From NCBI RefSeq assembly GCF_030867145.1, contig NC_134443.1, positions 992,001 through 1,056,000 on the forward strand: DNA of 64,000 nucleotides. The letters are read 5' to 3'. A program made the position numbers and the translations under genes. Of this stretch, positions 10,701 through 22,124 are shown one piece after another. Every line of letters begins with the position of its first letter. Positions within the stretch are counted from its first letter, which is position 1. Source of the DNA: Opisthocomus hoazin (taxonomy: Eukaryota; Chordata; Aves; Opisthocomiformes; Opisthocomidae). Below the pieces are notes generated by a model that was not told where the DNA came from, made no database searches, and saw only the letters and a program-made list of their open reading frames with translations.

Positions 10701-13700
10701 GTGCGGAGCCCCCCGGCACGGGGTGCTAGGGCAGAGCCCCCCCCCCCCCAACCCAGCCGGGCCCTTTGTTTGGCTCCGGCGGCGTCGCCCCCCCGGGACC
10801 CATCGATCAGCCGGGGCACGACAAAGCGCCGTGGATTCACGCCGCCCCGGTCGCCCCGCGTGACGGCGAGAGCCGAAGCCGCGTCGATGGCCGCCGGCGG
10901 TGCACGGCGAGGGACAGACGGACCCCCACCCCCCCCAGCCCCCCCCCAGCCGTGCCAGCCCTCCCCACGCAGCAGCGCGGCGCAGTCACGGCGCGCAGAC
11001 GCGGTTCGGCAGCCAGCCCACGCGCACGGGTGGCACGGCGCAGCCCCCCCCCCCATGCCCCCCCCCCCCATCCAGCTGGCGCAGCCGCGAGGCATCGTCC
11101 CCACGGCCACCTCCCCGCGCCGGGAACTGGGGGGTCTGGGGAGATGGGGGGCTGCTCCCCGGGGACCACCTTCGGGTGACAGGCACATCCCCCCCCCCCC
11201 CCGAGACCCCCAGCACCGCCCTACACGTGCCCCCTGCCCCCCCCACCCCTCTCGACGGCCTCGCGATCCCGCTAATCCCCGCCAAAGCCGGCACCTTCCC
11301 GCTTTGCTAACAAGATCAATGAGGTTTCTAATTGGGTTTTAATTAAACCATCAATCTGCGACCGGTGACTCAATTGGGAGCCCGGGCAGGAGTGGGGGCC
11401 GCGGCCCCGTCGCACCCCAAGACGGCCCCCGGCCCCCCGCCGCCGCGGCCCCTGCTCCCACGGGAACCCCGCGGGCCTCGGCCGCGCTGCCGGGGTTCGG
11501 TGCCGCCCGGCGCGGTGACTCACGGGGCACGGCACCCTCCGCCCCCGGCACGGCGGCACCCGCCAGCGCCGCAGCCGGCACCCACGGGCGGCCGGGGGGT
11601 CTGCGCCCCATGGAGACCAACTTGGGGGGCACGGCTATGGGGCGACGGAGCCCCCCCGGCAGACCCAGCCCACCTGGGGATGCCGCAGCCACGGCGCTGG
11701 GCAATTAGCGATCAGGGGTGATCACCCCCCCTCCCCGCCACCAGCCCCGCAGCGGGGCGGGGAACTGCCCCGCGCCGCACAGCGCCACCTGCTGGATGCC
11801 CCCAGACCCGCCGGGGAGCGGGGGGTCCCTCCCGCTGTCGGCGACGCCGTCCCCAGTCCCACGGGTGCCAGTGGATGCGATGGAGGGGTCCAGCCGGGCA
11901 CGGGCGCGGTATTGGGGTCCCAGGGGTGCAGGCCCCCCCCGGGCCCCCCGCCCACGCGAGACGCCGCGCCAAGGGCTCTCGAGAGCCGGCTCCGGCGCCC
12001 GCGCGCGGCGCCCGCCAGATAAAAGCCGCCGTCAAGAGGTGAGCGCGGCGGCAGCGCCGGCGGCTGGGGGGGGCCGCACGCGACACCGGGCCCTCCCCGC
12101 GCACGGGTGGGCTCTGAGCCGCCCGCCTCGCCCGGGCACCGGCACCCCGTGTACCCCCACCCCGCGCACCCCAGTCCACCCCCTCCGTGGCACCGGGTGC
12201 CCCCAGGCCTCGGGCACCGGCACCCTTGGTCCCCACGCCGGAGACACGGGCGCAGCGGGGCTCACCCCAACCCGCTCCGGGGGGGTCCCGGGGGCTGCAG
12301 CAGCGTCGGGGGGGGGCTGCCCACGCACCGGGACCACCCGCTGTCCCCACCGGCACCCGGGACACCCCCCACGGAGGCAGCACCCCACGCGCGCCCGGCT
12401 CAGCTGCAGACACCCCCAGGAGCCCCCAGCCCCGGGCACCCCAGGGATGCAGCCCCCCCACCCTGAAAACAAGCGCTGGGTGGGACACGGCCACCCCGCC
12501 CCGTCCCCCCATGCCACCGCGCCGCTTCCCGGCCAGGGGTCGTCCCCGGGGCTCACCGGCTGCCACCGGCGCGGGCACCAGCGCTGCCCCACGCCTCGGA
12601 CCCCGCCTTCACACCTCCCCGGGGCTTCGCCGTCAGCACCCCGAAAACCACCGCAGGCAGCCCGGCCGCGTGCCCAAGGCGGGGGGGGACACGGGGACAA
12701 GCCGCCGCCAGCCCCCCGCTCCCCCCGAGGCAACGCCGGGACCCCTGGGTGGGCTCCACGGCGCGGCCCACCGCCCCGTCCTCCCGCCAAGGGCATGCCC
12801 GGCGGGAGATGGAACCGATTTCGGGGGGGGCCAGGCGCAGCCCCCCGGGGAGCACCCCACAGCCGAGCCCGCCGGCGTCCCCCCGCTCCCCGGCGAGCCC
12901 CGCGGGGCTTGTTTACCGCTCCGACTGCGGCGGGGCTGCGGGGGTTTGCAGGCTGCGGCCCAGGGAGCCGAATTCCAACCCCCCCCCCCCCATAATTTAT
13001 CTAATCCCGACACTTCGCCGCGCGGCGATAATTGCGGCCGCGCCGCCTGACAATAAATATCCGAGCGCCGGAGTCCCTGGGACGCGTCGCTGCCGCAGCC
13101 GCCCCCGCCGCGTCGCCCGGAGCCGGACGCCGGCAGCCGCGCCAGAGACGCGTGCGCAGGCGAAAGGGCGGGGGTCTGGCTGCGACACCCCCCCGGTTCG
13201 GCGCGGCGGGGGGTCCCGCCGGCAGCCCCGTCCGCCCCCCTCGCATCCCTCGGGAGGTGTCGGGGCAGCGTCGCGTGGCGGCACGCGGTCGCGGGCGACG
13301 GGGTGGGGGACAGGCGTCCCCTCGGTCACCGCGCGGCGAGGCTGCGGGGGTCTCGCACCCGGTCCCGGCAATGTCACGGCGCGGGGGCGAAGCCGGTGGG
13401 CGCGGGGGGGTGCGGGGCGCGGGGGGGTGCCGGAGCCGAGCACCTCGCCGTTGCGCTGCGCCTCGGCACGTCGCAGACGCGCGCGATTTATGGGGCCCGG
13501 GCTTCCGCCCGGCGACGCAGCCTCAGTGGGAAGGGGCTGCTGGGGGGCTGGGGGGGGGGGGGCACACACGCTGCCTCCCCACACAAAGGGGCGCGGGGCG
13601 GGGGGCTCGGGGGACCCCCGGCACCCAGGGGTAGGGGGATGCTGGGCGCACGTCCCTGCCACACCCCTGCGCGCTCGCGGGCGCAGCTCCCCGATCCCCG

Positions 13701-14303
13701 CCGAGGGGTCCACGGACCCACTGCCCCCCCCCCGCGGAGTGGGGGCCACGCACCCCACGCAGCCCCCCCGGGTGGGTGAGGGCAGCCCCGACACGAGGCG
13801 TGGGGGGGTCCGTGGGCACCCATCGCCCGGGCTCCCGGGGGCTCCGGGATTCGCGACCCCCCCCCAAGCCCCCCCGGCCGCTGACCCGCGGGGGGGGGGG
13901 GGGGGCCGGGCACCCCTCGCCCCTCAACCCCCCCCTCCCCGCCGCGCCGCCGGTGCCGCTCCCGCACCCAGACGGGCGGGGGGGGGTGCGGGGAGGGGGG
14001 GTGTCTGGCGGCGGGGGCGACGCGCCGGGACCCCCTGCCCGTCCCGGGGGGGTGGGGGGGGTCCGGCCGTACCCTGCCCGTGGCACCCCGGTACCCGCCG
14101 AGGGTCGCGACCCCCCCCCCTCCCCGTGTCACCGACCCCCCGCGCCCGCACCGGCAGCCTCCCCGCCCCCCCCCCCCCCGAGCAGCGCCGGGCGGGGCCG
14201 CGCACCGGTACCGGGCGGGGGGGGGGCCCGGCATCCCCCCCCCCTCCCCCCAGCGCATCCTTCTCCCGCTCCCCCGCCGCGTCCTCCCCGACCCCCGGGT
14301 GAC

Positions 14304-14341
<38 letters not shown>

Positions 14342-14459
14342 CCGGCGGCCCCCCCCGCACTCACTGCGGGTTGGAGCTGTTCCAGTGCACGGCGTGCCGG
14401 TCCCCCGCCGCCCGCAGCAGCAGGAGCGGGAGCAGGGGCAGGAGCAGCCGCGCCGCCAT
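4744..14459 (-). CDS. EFNA3: EFNA3 (ephrin-A3), complete, 5 coding exons
   Basis: Coding exons, 5' to 3': 14459-14365, 6742-6453, 5240-5175, 5056-4979, 4865-4744. They join in phase to 216 residues (human 238; a Gly-rich loop is absent here). Residues 1-19 are a Leu-rich signal peptide ([19 protein letters not shown]). The receptor-binding domain follows, with [68 protein letters not shown] and MKVFVCCAS. The C-terminus ([19 protein letters not shown] then a hydrophobic tail ending LMTLLAS) is the GPI-anchor signal and matches ephrin-A3 closely. The protein is a membrane-tethered Eph ligand. Intron 1 is 7.6 kb and starts with a 33-base G-run on the sense strand; intron 2 holds a minisatellite. 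All splice sites are GT-AG. Confidence 0.96.
5455..6150. repeat. Minisatellite in EFNA3 intron 2, unit about 30 bp
   Basis: Imperfect tandem copies of CCCCGATCCTGCACCAGCAC with CCCCTGAACC spacers run through the intron between the 6453 and 5240 exon ends. The array gives long open frames on both strands with no family match. Confidence 0.85.
6752..7815 (-). mobile_element. CR1 LINE fragment, 5'-truncated, in EFNA3 intron 1
   Basis: Minus-strand reading gives the C-terminal part of a non-LTR reverse transcriptase: [20 protein letters not shown]-like sequence (first part degraded), [14 protein letters not shown] and [20 protein letters not shown]-like text. The 3' end near 6752 carries the CR1 end motif (GGGGTTCTGTG on the minus strand). 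The usual FADD catalytic box reads FADG and frames are broken, so it is a dead copy. It is inserted in the same orientation as EFNA3. Confidence 0.9.
8330..8560. promoter_or_regulatory. AT-rich island, candidate enhancer (homeodomain sites)
   Basis: Within DNA that is otherwise mostly G/C, this stretch carries GGCTAATCGCC, TTCGTTAACG, CTCATTCACTCTGACG, CCTAATCCGCG, CGTAATCCCC and CAATTAATGACG. TAATCC fits K50 homeodomain factors (OTX/PITX type) and AATTAA fits Q50 types. Function is inferred from composition only. Confidence 0.4.
9286..9313. repeat. ATT trinucleotide microsatellite
   Basis: About nine ATT units in a row, preceded by a G-run and A-rich sequence, inside EFNA3 intron 1. Confidence 0.9.
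11265..11385. promoter_or_regulatory. AT-rich island, candidate conserved element
   Basis: Contains GCTAATCCCCGCC, TTTGCTAACAAGATCAATG, TTTCTAATTGGGTTTTAATT and ACTCAATTGGG. The paired CTAATTGG and TTTTAATTAA blocks resemble homeodomain and LIM-homeodomain sites. It sits in EFNA3 intron 1, about 3 kb from exon 1. Confidence 0.4.
11781..11795 (-). promoter_or_regulatory. CTCF consensus site
   Basis: AGCGCCACCTGCTGG matches the reverse of the CTCF core consensus CCASYAGRKGGCRCT at every position. The motif therefore points left in window orientation. It lies in EFNA3 intron 1. Binding is not shown by sequence. Confidence 0.55.
12980..13080. promoter_or_regulatory. AT-rich island near EFNA3 5' end
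   Basis: Contains CATAATTTATCTAATCCCG, GCGATAATTGCGG and GACAATAAATATCC in CpG-rich surroundings, about 1.3 kb downstream of EFNA3 exon 1 in the sense direction. It includes another CTAATCCC motif. Confidence 0.35.
14305..14337. repeat. 33-base C-run (G-run in EFNA3 RNA)
   Basis: An uninterrupted C tract ends 26 bases from the EFNA3 exon 1 splice donor (14364-14363). In the pre-mRNA it is a G33 tract at the start of intron 1, able in principle to form G-quadruplexes. Its true length may be uncertain because homopolymers are hard to sequence. Confidence 0.9.
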
Positions 14460-14689
14460 CCCGCCGCCAGCCCCGGCAACCGAGACACCGGAGCGGAGCC
14501 GCCCGCGCGCCCCCGCGCCCCCGGCTCCGCCCCGCGCGCGCCCGCCGCGCCCCCGCCGGCGCGCGCGCCCCCGCCGCCGCCCCGCGCCCGTCGGCACCGG
14601 GAGGAGGGGAGCGGGGGGGGGGGGGGGGGCGCGGCTCAGCGGGACCCCGCCAGGGCTGGGACCCACTGACACGGGGGGGCTCACCGGGA

Positions 14690-15515
14690 CCCCCGCGGGT
14701 GGGGCAGTGGGGCTGGGTCCCACGATATTGGGGTCTCAATGGGACCCCCACGGGTGGGGCATCAGGGCAGGGTCCCACCGAAATTGGGGTCTCCCCGGGT
14801 GGGAGCGCTGGGGCAGGGTCCCGCGACATTGGGGTCTCAACGGGACCCCCACGGGTGGGGCACCGGGGCTGGGTCTCACCGACATTGGGGTCCCACTGCG
14901 ACCCCCGTGGGTGGGGCATCACTGACATTGGGGTCTCACTGGGACCCCCATGGGTGGGGCAGCGGGTCTGGGGTCCCACCAACATTGGGGTCTCACCAGG
15001 ACACCCACGGGTGGGGCACTGGGGCTGAGGTCCCACCAACATTGGGGTCTCACCAGGACCCCCACGGGTGGGGCACTGGGGCTGGGGTCCATCTGACTTT
15101 GGGGTCTCACCAGGACCCCCACGGATGGGGCACTGGGGCTGGGGTCCATCTGACTTTGGGGTCTCACCAGGACCCCCTTGGGTGTGGCATCACTGACATT
15201 GGGGTCTCACCGGGACCCTCGCAGGTGGGGCAGTGGGGCTGGGGTCCCACCAACATTGGGGTCTCACTGGGACCCCCATGGGTGGGGCAGTGGGGTTGGG
15301 GTCCCACCAACATTGGGGTCTGCCTGGGTGGGAGCACTGGGGCCAGGTCTCGCTGACACTGGGGTCTCACCTGGACCCCCGTGGATGGGAGCGCTGGGGC
15401 AGGGTCCCACCAACATTGGGGTCTCACTGGGACCCCCACGGGTGGGGCAGCGGGGTCGGGTCCCACCGACACTGGGGTCTCCCTGGGTGGGGGCACTGGG
15501 GCTGGGGGCTCCGGC
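14690..15515. repeat. Minisatellite upstream of EFNA3, unit about 57 bp
   Basis: About 14 imperfect copies of a unit containing GGGGTCTCACTGGGACCCCC, GGGTGGGGCA and GGGTCCCACCAACATT. It begins about 230 bases upstream of the EFNA3 ATG, on the promoter side. Confidence 0.9.
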
Positions 15516-17219
15516 CCCCGCGGGTCCGCGTGGCTGGCAGAGCCGTGGGTGGGGGCTCAGGGTCCCGGCAGCACCGGGGGGTCACACGTGTGCGCAGAGG
15601 GGGACACGGGCGCCAGGGTGGGCACCCAGCCCCTCGCCACCGACACTGCCGGGTGCCGGAGCCGCGTGGGCGCCATGCCCGGCTCCGCCGCCATCCCCGT
15701 CCCACCCCGCACGCGGCCGAGCACCCGCCGGCGGGCCCGGACCCCTCCCCACACCCCTTCCCCCCGAGGGTCCGCGGGGCAGAGGAGCCGGCGGCACCCA
15801 CGGGGACGCGGGAGGCAACGGAGCCCGGTGCCAGCTCCGCCGCGGTTCCTTGCCCGGATCCCGTAGCAGCCGCGGCGCGGCACCGCCCGGCAGCCCCACG
15901 TGCCAGGCTCCGCGCCCCGGCACACGCGTGCGCGCACCGGCGCGCTCACGCACGCCCGCGCCCGCCTCCGGCACCGACCCGACGGCTCCGGCAGCGCCCG
16001 TCACCCGCGGACCCGGGGACGCTACCGAAACCGCGGCTGGGCTCGCCGAGCCGGCTCCGGCGGCTCGCGCCGGGGCGACGCGGGGCCCGACGCCGCGTCC
16101 TCGCGTCCCCGCTGCCCGAGCCGTGGGCTGGCGGCAGCGGCTGCCCCGTGCCGGGGTCGCGGGGGGTCCCCAGTCCTGCCGGGGGAGCTCACGGTGGGAC
16201 CGGAGCCGCTCCCCCCGCCCCAGGACCCCATTTTGGGCTCCCCAAGACCCCTTCGGACGTGCGGGTGCTGCCGCAGCCGGCGGCGGGGCACGAGGACGGG
16301 GGTGGCGGCGGGACCCCAGACCCCGCTCAGCGCCGCGGGGGCCCAGTGGCAGGGCTGTGGCAGAGGCCCCCAGCCCCCACCCGCGCCGGCGGCACTGGGG
16401 GGGCCGAACCCGGTCCGGAGCCGTGCCGGGAAGGGGGAGGGGGCGGCGGAAGGGCCCGGAGGACCAAAAAAGCCGCCATTAATAATTCATCCGGAGAAGC
16501 GAAGTGAAGAAAACGCAGCGCGCGGCGAAGGGCTCTGGCTGGGCCAGGAGCGGGGGGAGCGGGGGGCTGCGGGGGCACCCCGATGCCGGGGCCCGGCGGC
16601 GGTGCCGGCGGCGGCTCCCTCGCCGTGTGCCGTGGGGCTGGGGCATCCCGGGGGGTCCGCGCACCCTCGGGAAGGGCCCGGCAGCACCCGGCGCTGCCAC
16701 CATGGAAACGCCTCGGCTCGGCAAACCCATGGCAACACGCACAGCTCCGCATGGAAACCCCTCGGCTGGCGGCACCGCGTGCGCCGCCGCGCGCGCTGGG
16801 GGGGACCCCGATGGCGGTGCCCACCCACGCGCGGGCGCCAGCGCCCACCGGGCATCGCACCCCGGGCTGGGGGACGGCGCCCGGCTGCGGCAGCCGGCGC
16901 GTGGCGGGGGTCGGCTGGGTTTCGCCGACCGCAACCGGCGTCGGCGTCTGCGGCGGGGGCCGGCGGGGGGCACGGCCGGGCAGCGTCGCGCTCGGGAGGG
17001 CACGGGAGGCCTCGAGCTCTCCAGGGCACGAAGCACCCCCGGTTCCCCCCACCCCACGCCCACCGCGCCGAGCACCCGCAGCTTTCGGCTCCAAAGCGGG
17101 GCGGGGGGTGCCCAGAGCAAAGCCCCCCCCCACCCACGCAGCCATGGGCACCGCCGCGGGGCGGGCACGGGGGTCCCGCCGGCTGCGCGCTCCCGGCAGG
17201 GCACGGGACCCGCTTCGCC

Positions 17220-17400
17220 CGCCCTGGTTAATATTTAACCGCGGCTTCCCGTGCCGGCGTGTCGCAACCGCAGAGCAGCGCCGGCGTTCAATAAATCATC
17301 GCCGGGCGGGGAGCTGGGGGGGGAGGCGGGGGGGCAGCGCCCAGCCGAGCGGGGGGGGGGGGAGCCGATAAATAATTCATTAAATAAATAAACACGGCGA
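17220..17400. promoter_or_regulatory. AT-rich island with HNF1-like palindrome
   Basis: GGTTAATATTTAACC at 17226-17240 differs at one position from the HNF1 palindrome GGTTAATNATTAACC. Further on are CAATAAATCATCG (about 17289-17301) and GATAAATAATTCATTAAAT (about 17367-17385). The island is about 2.8 kb upstream of the EFNA3 ATG. Confidence 0.4.
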
Positions 17401-18044
17401 GAGCACGGGGAGGAGGCGGGAGCGTCGCCGAGAAAGGGCTCGGTGAACGCGGGCGTGAAATCTTCGGCCCCGAAGGCGCCGAGCTCGGGGCTCCCGACCC
17501 GGTGCTGGCACGCGTCCCGCCGGACGCGGCGAGAACACGCTAACGGCACGCCAGGCCCCCGGGGACACGGCACGCGGGCAACGCCGGCGCATCCGAGCGG
17601 CCCCCGGCCCCCAGCAGCGCTCGGCCGTGCGGCTCGGGCAGCCCCGCGCCGGCGCTCGGGCACGCTGCCGTCGCGGCCGGGAACGCGCCCGGCCACCGCG
17701 CCCCGTGCCACGTGCCCACCCCGCTCCTCGTCGCCATTTTTCATCCCCGCGTCGGTCTTTAAATTTGAATGAAGCCTCACGGATGGTCGCGCCGCGTCAG
17801 CGTCTCGGCGAGGGCGCGGGGTGCTGAGCCCCCCCCCCCCGGGACCCCCGGCACGAAGCTTCCCGCGGGACCACCCGGGGTGGCTCTGGGGCTGGGCTCG
17901 GCGCGGCGGCAGCGTGATCCGGGGCGCGGAGGCGGCACAGGGTGGGGGGGTGAAGATGGGTGGCGGTGCCACCGTCCCCGGTGAGCCGCGGGTGGGGTGG
18001 GGGTGGGGGGGTTGGAGATGAGCCCTCGCCACGCAGACGGACAC

Positions 18045-18115
18045 GGCGGCGATTCGTTAATTAGCGCCTCGGCGGCTTGAGATAATTGATGCAGAGCTCG
18101 GAGGTGCCGGATCGC
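18045..18115. promoter_or_regulatory. AT-rich island, TTAATTAG block
   Basis: Contains GATTCGTTAATTAGCG and GAGATAATTGATGCAG, both typical homeodomain-type cores, flanked by CpG-rich DNA upstream of EFNA3. Confidence 0.3.
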
Positions 18116-20789
18116 AGAGGACGGTCGGTCGCCAGCCGTGCCGGGTGCCGGCGGAGGAAACTGGCTTCCTCGCGGCGCCGACGGACGAAGCCGTGCGCGG
18201 CTCCCGGCCCCGCCGCCGGCACAGCCCCGGGCTGGCTCCCGCTGCCCGGCGGGGAGGAAGCCACACGGTCCCTGCCCTGCGTGCCGGAAGCCTGGCTCCG
18301 GCGCGCTGCGCCGTGCCGAATCCCACCAGTCCCGGGTGGCACCCAGCGGTGCCGGCAGCCAGCTCCTCAGGGTTCCCGCGGCTGTGCCGCTGGCGGGTGA
18401 TCCCCGGTAGAAAAGGTCACCGCGCCGCGGGGCGCAGCCCGGCAGCCACAGCCACGCCGTGGAGCGCGGGTGCTGGACCGGGATGCCCGGCGGTGCCAGG
18501 GTCCCCGGCGTGCCGGCAGCAGGGGCTACCGGGCAGCGGGCACCTGAGTCAGCAGCCGGCTCCTCTCCTCTCCTCCGGCGTGGCGAAGCTCCCTCCCGGC
18601 CTCAAGATCACGCCAATATCACCCGCCGGCAGCAGCCGCTCCTGCTCCGGCACGGCCGTGGCGAGGATGCGCCGGTGGGCTGTGCCGGGGGGGAGCGGGC
18701 ACGCGGCTGGCACCGGGCCCCGCTGCGGCGCAGCAGCCGCGGCTCCCCAGGGAAGGGACGAGGACGCGGAGCTCCGCTGGCCCCGTCCCTGCCCGCGCCG
18801 GTGCTCCGCTCGCCCCGGCTGTGCCGCCGCCGCGTCCCCTGCGCGGTGGCCGGGCGCTGTCTGGGGTGGGGGCTACGGCCTGGTGCCCCCCGGCCCCCAT
18901 CAGCCCCGGGCAGGCAGCGGCGGCGATGGCGACGGAGAGCCGGGCGCAGGGCTGTCGGCGCCTGCGGCTGGGCCACGATGAGCCGCCAACGCCCGGCGCT
19001 GAGCCCGGCAGCACCCGAGCGGGCACGGGGTCACCGCAGCCCCCAGCCCCCCGAGGGACCCGCACCCCAGGCTCGCCGTGGCACGGCTTCGCGAGGTGCT
19101 GGGAGAGGCGATGGAGCCAGGGACCGGGCAGCGAGCCGGCCGCGGTGGCACATCGGACCCGTCCCCTGCGCTGGCACAGGACGGCGGTGCCGGAGCCGCC
19201 GCCAGCCCCGCTCCGAGCCCGGCTGCAGAGCTCCGCGCCGCCCATTACCGGGGCCCAAGTGACGTTAATCGGATCGAGGGGTGACAGCCAGCATCAATAT
19301 CCCGCTCCCGCCGCGCACAGATCACGCCGCAATCAGCGTCGGCCGCCGCCGGGACCCAGCGCGCTGGCGGAGGCGGAAGGGTGATGGGGGGGGGGGGTGC
19401 CAGCCTGGGGGGCGAGGGGACGGGGCCACGTTGTCCCCGAGACACGATGCCAGGGGAGCAGCAGTCCCTCGGTGCCCAACGCGGGCTGGGGCTGGGTGCT
19501 GGGGTCCCGGGGGACGTGGGAGCCATCCTGGGGATCCCCCCCCGGCCGGCACCGAGCTCGGCAGCGCCGGGCTGCCCCGGCTCTGCCCTGGCCACGTGCC
19601 ACCAGCTCCGGCGTTGCCCACCGGCCCCTCGGCGACAGCGCATCCACCCCGGGACGCAGCCGCGGCGGTGGGCGACGGCCTGGGCGCGGGGCTCGGCGCA
19701 CGCGGTGACCGCGCTCTGCCGCGCTCTCGGTGCCGGGAAGCAAAGGGGCTGATAAATCGTGGGGGTGGGCGCGGGGGGGACACACGGCTCGGGATAACGC
19801 GTGCCGGCGCGGGAGATCTCAGGGCCTGACACATTCATCAGGTTTGATGCGGCGCCCGCCGTCACGCCGGCCGCAAGCTGCGGCGCGGGGCGGTTTTAAT
19901 AACGCAGCGCTGGTAAGAGGCTGGCGAGAGGGGTCGGGGGGCGCGGCGAAAAGCGGGGGTCCCTCCACCTGCCGCCGCTGCCCCAGCCCCACGCCGCCGG
20001 CTGGGCGATGCCGCGGTGCCGGGAGCCCGGCTGGGGACGGAGCGCGGCAGCGGGTGCCAAGCCACCCGGTCCGGGCTGGGTGGGGGGTCCCCCGCCGCGG
20101 CGCGAGCGATGCCATGTGCCCACCGCAGCCGGACGCTGGCCAGGCGGCACGGGGCCGTCGCGTGGCTAACGAGGTCTGTGCCAGGGAAGCTCGTTAGCAG
20201 CCTGCCGATCAGCGGCGCACGGGGTGGATCGATGAACGTGGGGAGCTGGCACCGCAGGGCTCCGGCACCGCGGCCCTGGCACGAGGAGGGACCCCTGCCC
20301 GGCAGCCCCCCGGGGACTCACCCCCGCCCTGGCAGCTCCAGCCATGGGTGCCGGGGTCCCCCCAGCACCCTCCAGCCGGACACACGCCCGGGAGGGACGG
20401 ACAGGGCTCTGCGCCCGCGAGCTGCGGTGAAACCCCGCCGCCGACCCTCGCAGCACCCACCCCCGGCACCCTTGAGAGACGCTGCCCTGGGTGGGCGCCC
20501 ACCCCAGCCCCTGGCATCACCACCCGGGGCAGACCCCACGCCGCGGGCTGGGGGTCCCGCGGGACGCTGGCCCAACGCTGGGCACCCAGGGGACGCCGGG
20601 GGTGTCGGCACCCCGGCGCGTGCAGCGGCCCGGGTTGACGGAGGCAGGCGCGGACGGACAGACGTGGTGGGGATGCCCGGCTGGGGTGGCATCGCACCGG
20701 GGCCACGTCCCACCCCAAGCCCGCGACCGCCGGGTGGTGGGGTCCGTGGCGTGACGCCGGAGGGCCTGGGAGCCGGTGCTCGGTGCCGC

Positions 20790-20970
20790 GCTCCTCAGGG
20801 CTCGGCACGCGTGTCCCCTCAGCACGCGTGTCCCCTCGGCTCAGCGTGTCCCCTCAGCACGCGTGTCCCCTCGCCACGCGTGTCCCCTCGGCACACGTGT
20901 CCCCTCAGCATGTGTGTCCCCTCGGCTCGGTGTGTCCCCTCGGCACACGTGTCCCCTCGGCGTGGCGAGC
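20790..20970. repeat. Short-unit minisatellite, about 16-20 bp
   Basis: About nine copies of a unit like GCACGCGTGTCCCCTCG between EFNA3 and EFNA4, each with a short CAC.CGTGTC core. Confidence 0.85.
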
Positions 20971-21469
20971 CGGTGGCCCCGTTTCCATGGTGACACGGAG
21001 CCATTTCCCATCGCCGGGATGCTCTCGGCGGCTCTGGGGTGGGGGCTGCAGCCGCTGCCCTGCGCCCATGGGAGACGGGCGGGGATGGGTGCCACCGCCC
21101 CGGGGGGACCTGCTCCTCCCTTCGTCCCCACGTCTCGCCCTTGTGTGGCCTGGTGACAGCATGGCCGCGGTGCCTCATCGTCACCCCGGGGCGGTGAGGG
21201 GTGCAGGGGGGTGCCGGGTCCCCTGTCCCGGCACGGCTGGGTGAGGGGACCCCAGCCGCGTGGCCACCCGGTGCCGGGAGCACCTCCACACGCTGCCGGG
21301 GCTGGGGGCCTGCACCCGGGCTCACCGCGGTGCGCCCACGGCCTCCGGTCCCGGCAGCGAGCCGGGCAAGGCCACGCCGTGCCGCCATCTCACCGCCCGC
21401 CACCGCGTCTGCCGGGCTGTGGGTGCAACCCCGCTGCCCCTTCGTGCCCCCCTCCATCTCCGGGCTGCC

Positions 21470-21560
21470 TGTTACCACCTCGCATCATTTTCTGTGCCCG
21501 GCGATAAATTTTTCCTTCCCAATTTGCGAGGGTTTTAATTCCCACTCACCCTGGACTGCC
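21470..21560. promoter_or_regulatory. AT-rich island
   Basis: CTCGCATCATTTTCTGTG, GGCGATAAATTTTTCC and CAATTTGCGAGGGTTTTAAT sit in strongly G/C-rich DNA in the EFNA3-EFNA4 interval. Regulatory role is inferred from composition. Confidence 0.35.
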
Positions 21561-21614
21561 CCGTGGGGCACGGACCCACCGGCTGACAGCACCGCGGCAC
21601 CCTTCCCCACTGGG

Positions 21615-22030
21615 GTGCGGGTGTCCCGGCACCCCAGCATCCTGGTACCTGAGAATCCCAGCACCCGAGCATCCTGGCACGAAGCACCCCAGCACCCCAG
21701 CATCCTGGTACCCCAGCACCCCAGCACCCTGGTACCCAAGCATCCTGGCATGAAGCACCCCAGCACCCCAGCACCCTGGTACCTGAGAATCCCGGTACCC
21801 GAGAATCCCAGTACCCCAGCATTCCAGCACCCCAGCATCTTGGCACCCAACATCCCAGTACCCAAACATCCCAGCACCCCAGCATCCCAGCATTCTGCTA
21901 CCCAAGAACCCTGGTATCTGAGAATCCCGGCACCCAGCATTCCAGCACCCAAACATCCCGGCACCCCAGCATCCCGGCACCCCCACATCCCGGCACCTGA
22001 GAATCCCGGCACCCCAGTATCCCGGCTGCT
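21615..22030. repeat. Minisatellite of AGCATCCCGGCACCC-like units
   Basis: Tandem variants of CACCCCAGCATCCTGGTACC and CCTGAGAATCCCGGCACC, unit about 15-18 bases, many copies. It directly abuts the AT-rich island that starts near 22125. Confidence 0.85.
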
Positions 22031-22124
22031 GCGGGTGGCAGCTCGTAGGGGGGGGGTTGGCATCGGGGGGGGGGGGGAGCCCCAAGGCGGGGAGCTGGCG
22101 AGACAGAAGGGCCGGGCTAATGGA

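Larger units (their letters stand above)
7816..14304. other. EFNA3 intron 1, non-coding DNA with AT-rich islands
   Basis: The rest of intron 1 shows no exon I can support. It is CpG-rich with many spurious open frames. Three islands of much lower GC stand out at 8330-8560, 11265-11385 and 12980-13080. There is an ATT microsatellite at 9286-9313 and a CTCF consensus at 11781-11795. The islands are candidates for conserved regulatory elements. Confidence 0.6.
15516..20790. other. EFNA3-EFNA4 intergenic DNA, part 1, with AT-rich islands
   Basis: No coding exon or RNA gene is recognised. The DNA is CpG-rich with spurious open frames. Islands of A/T-rich sequence occur near 16465-16510 (CCATTAATAATTCATCC), 17220-17400, 18045-18115, 19250-19345 and 19790-19920; the best are listed separately. 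Given the EFNA3 minus-strand start at 14459, this is EFNA3 upstream DNA. Confidence 0.55.
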
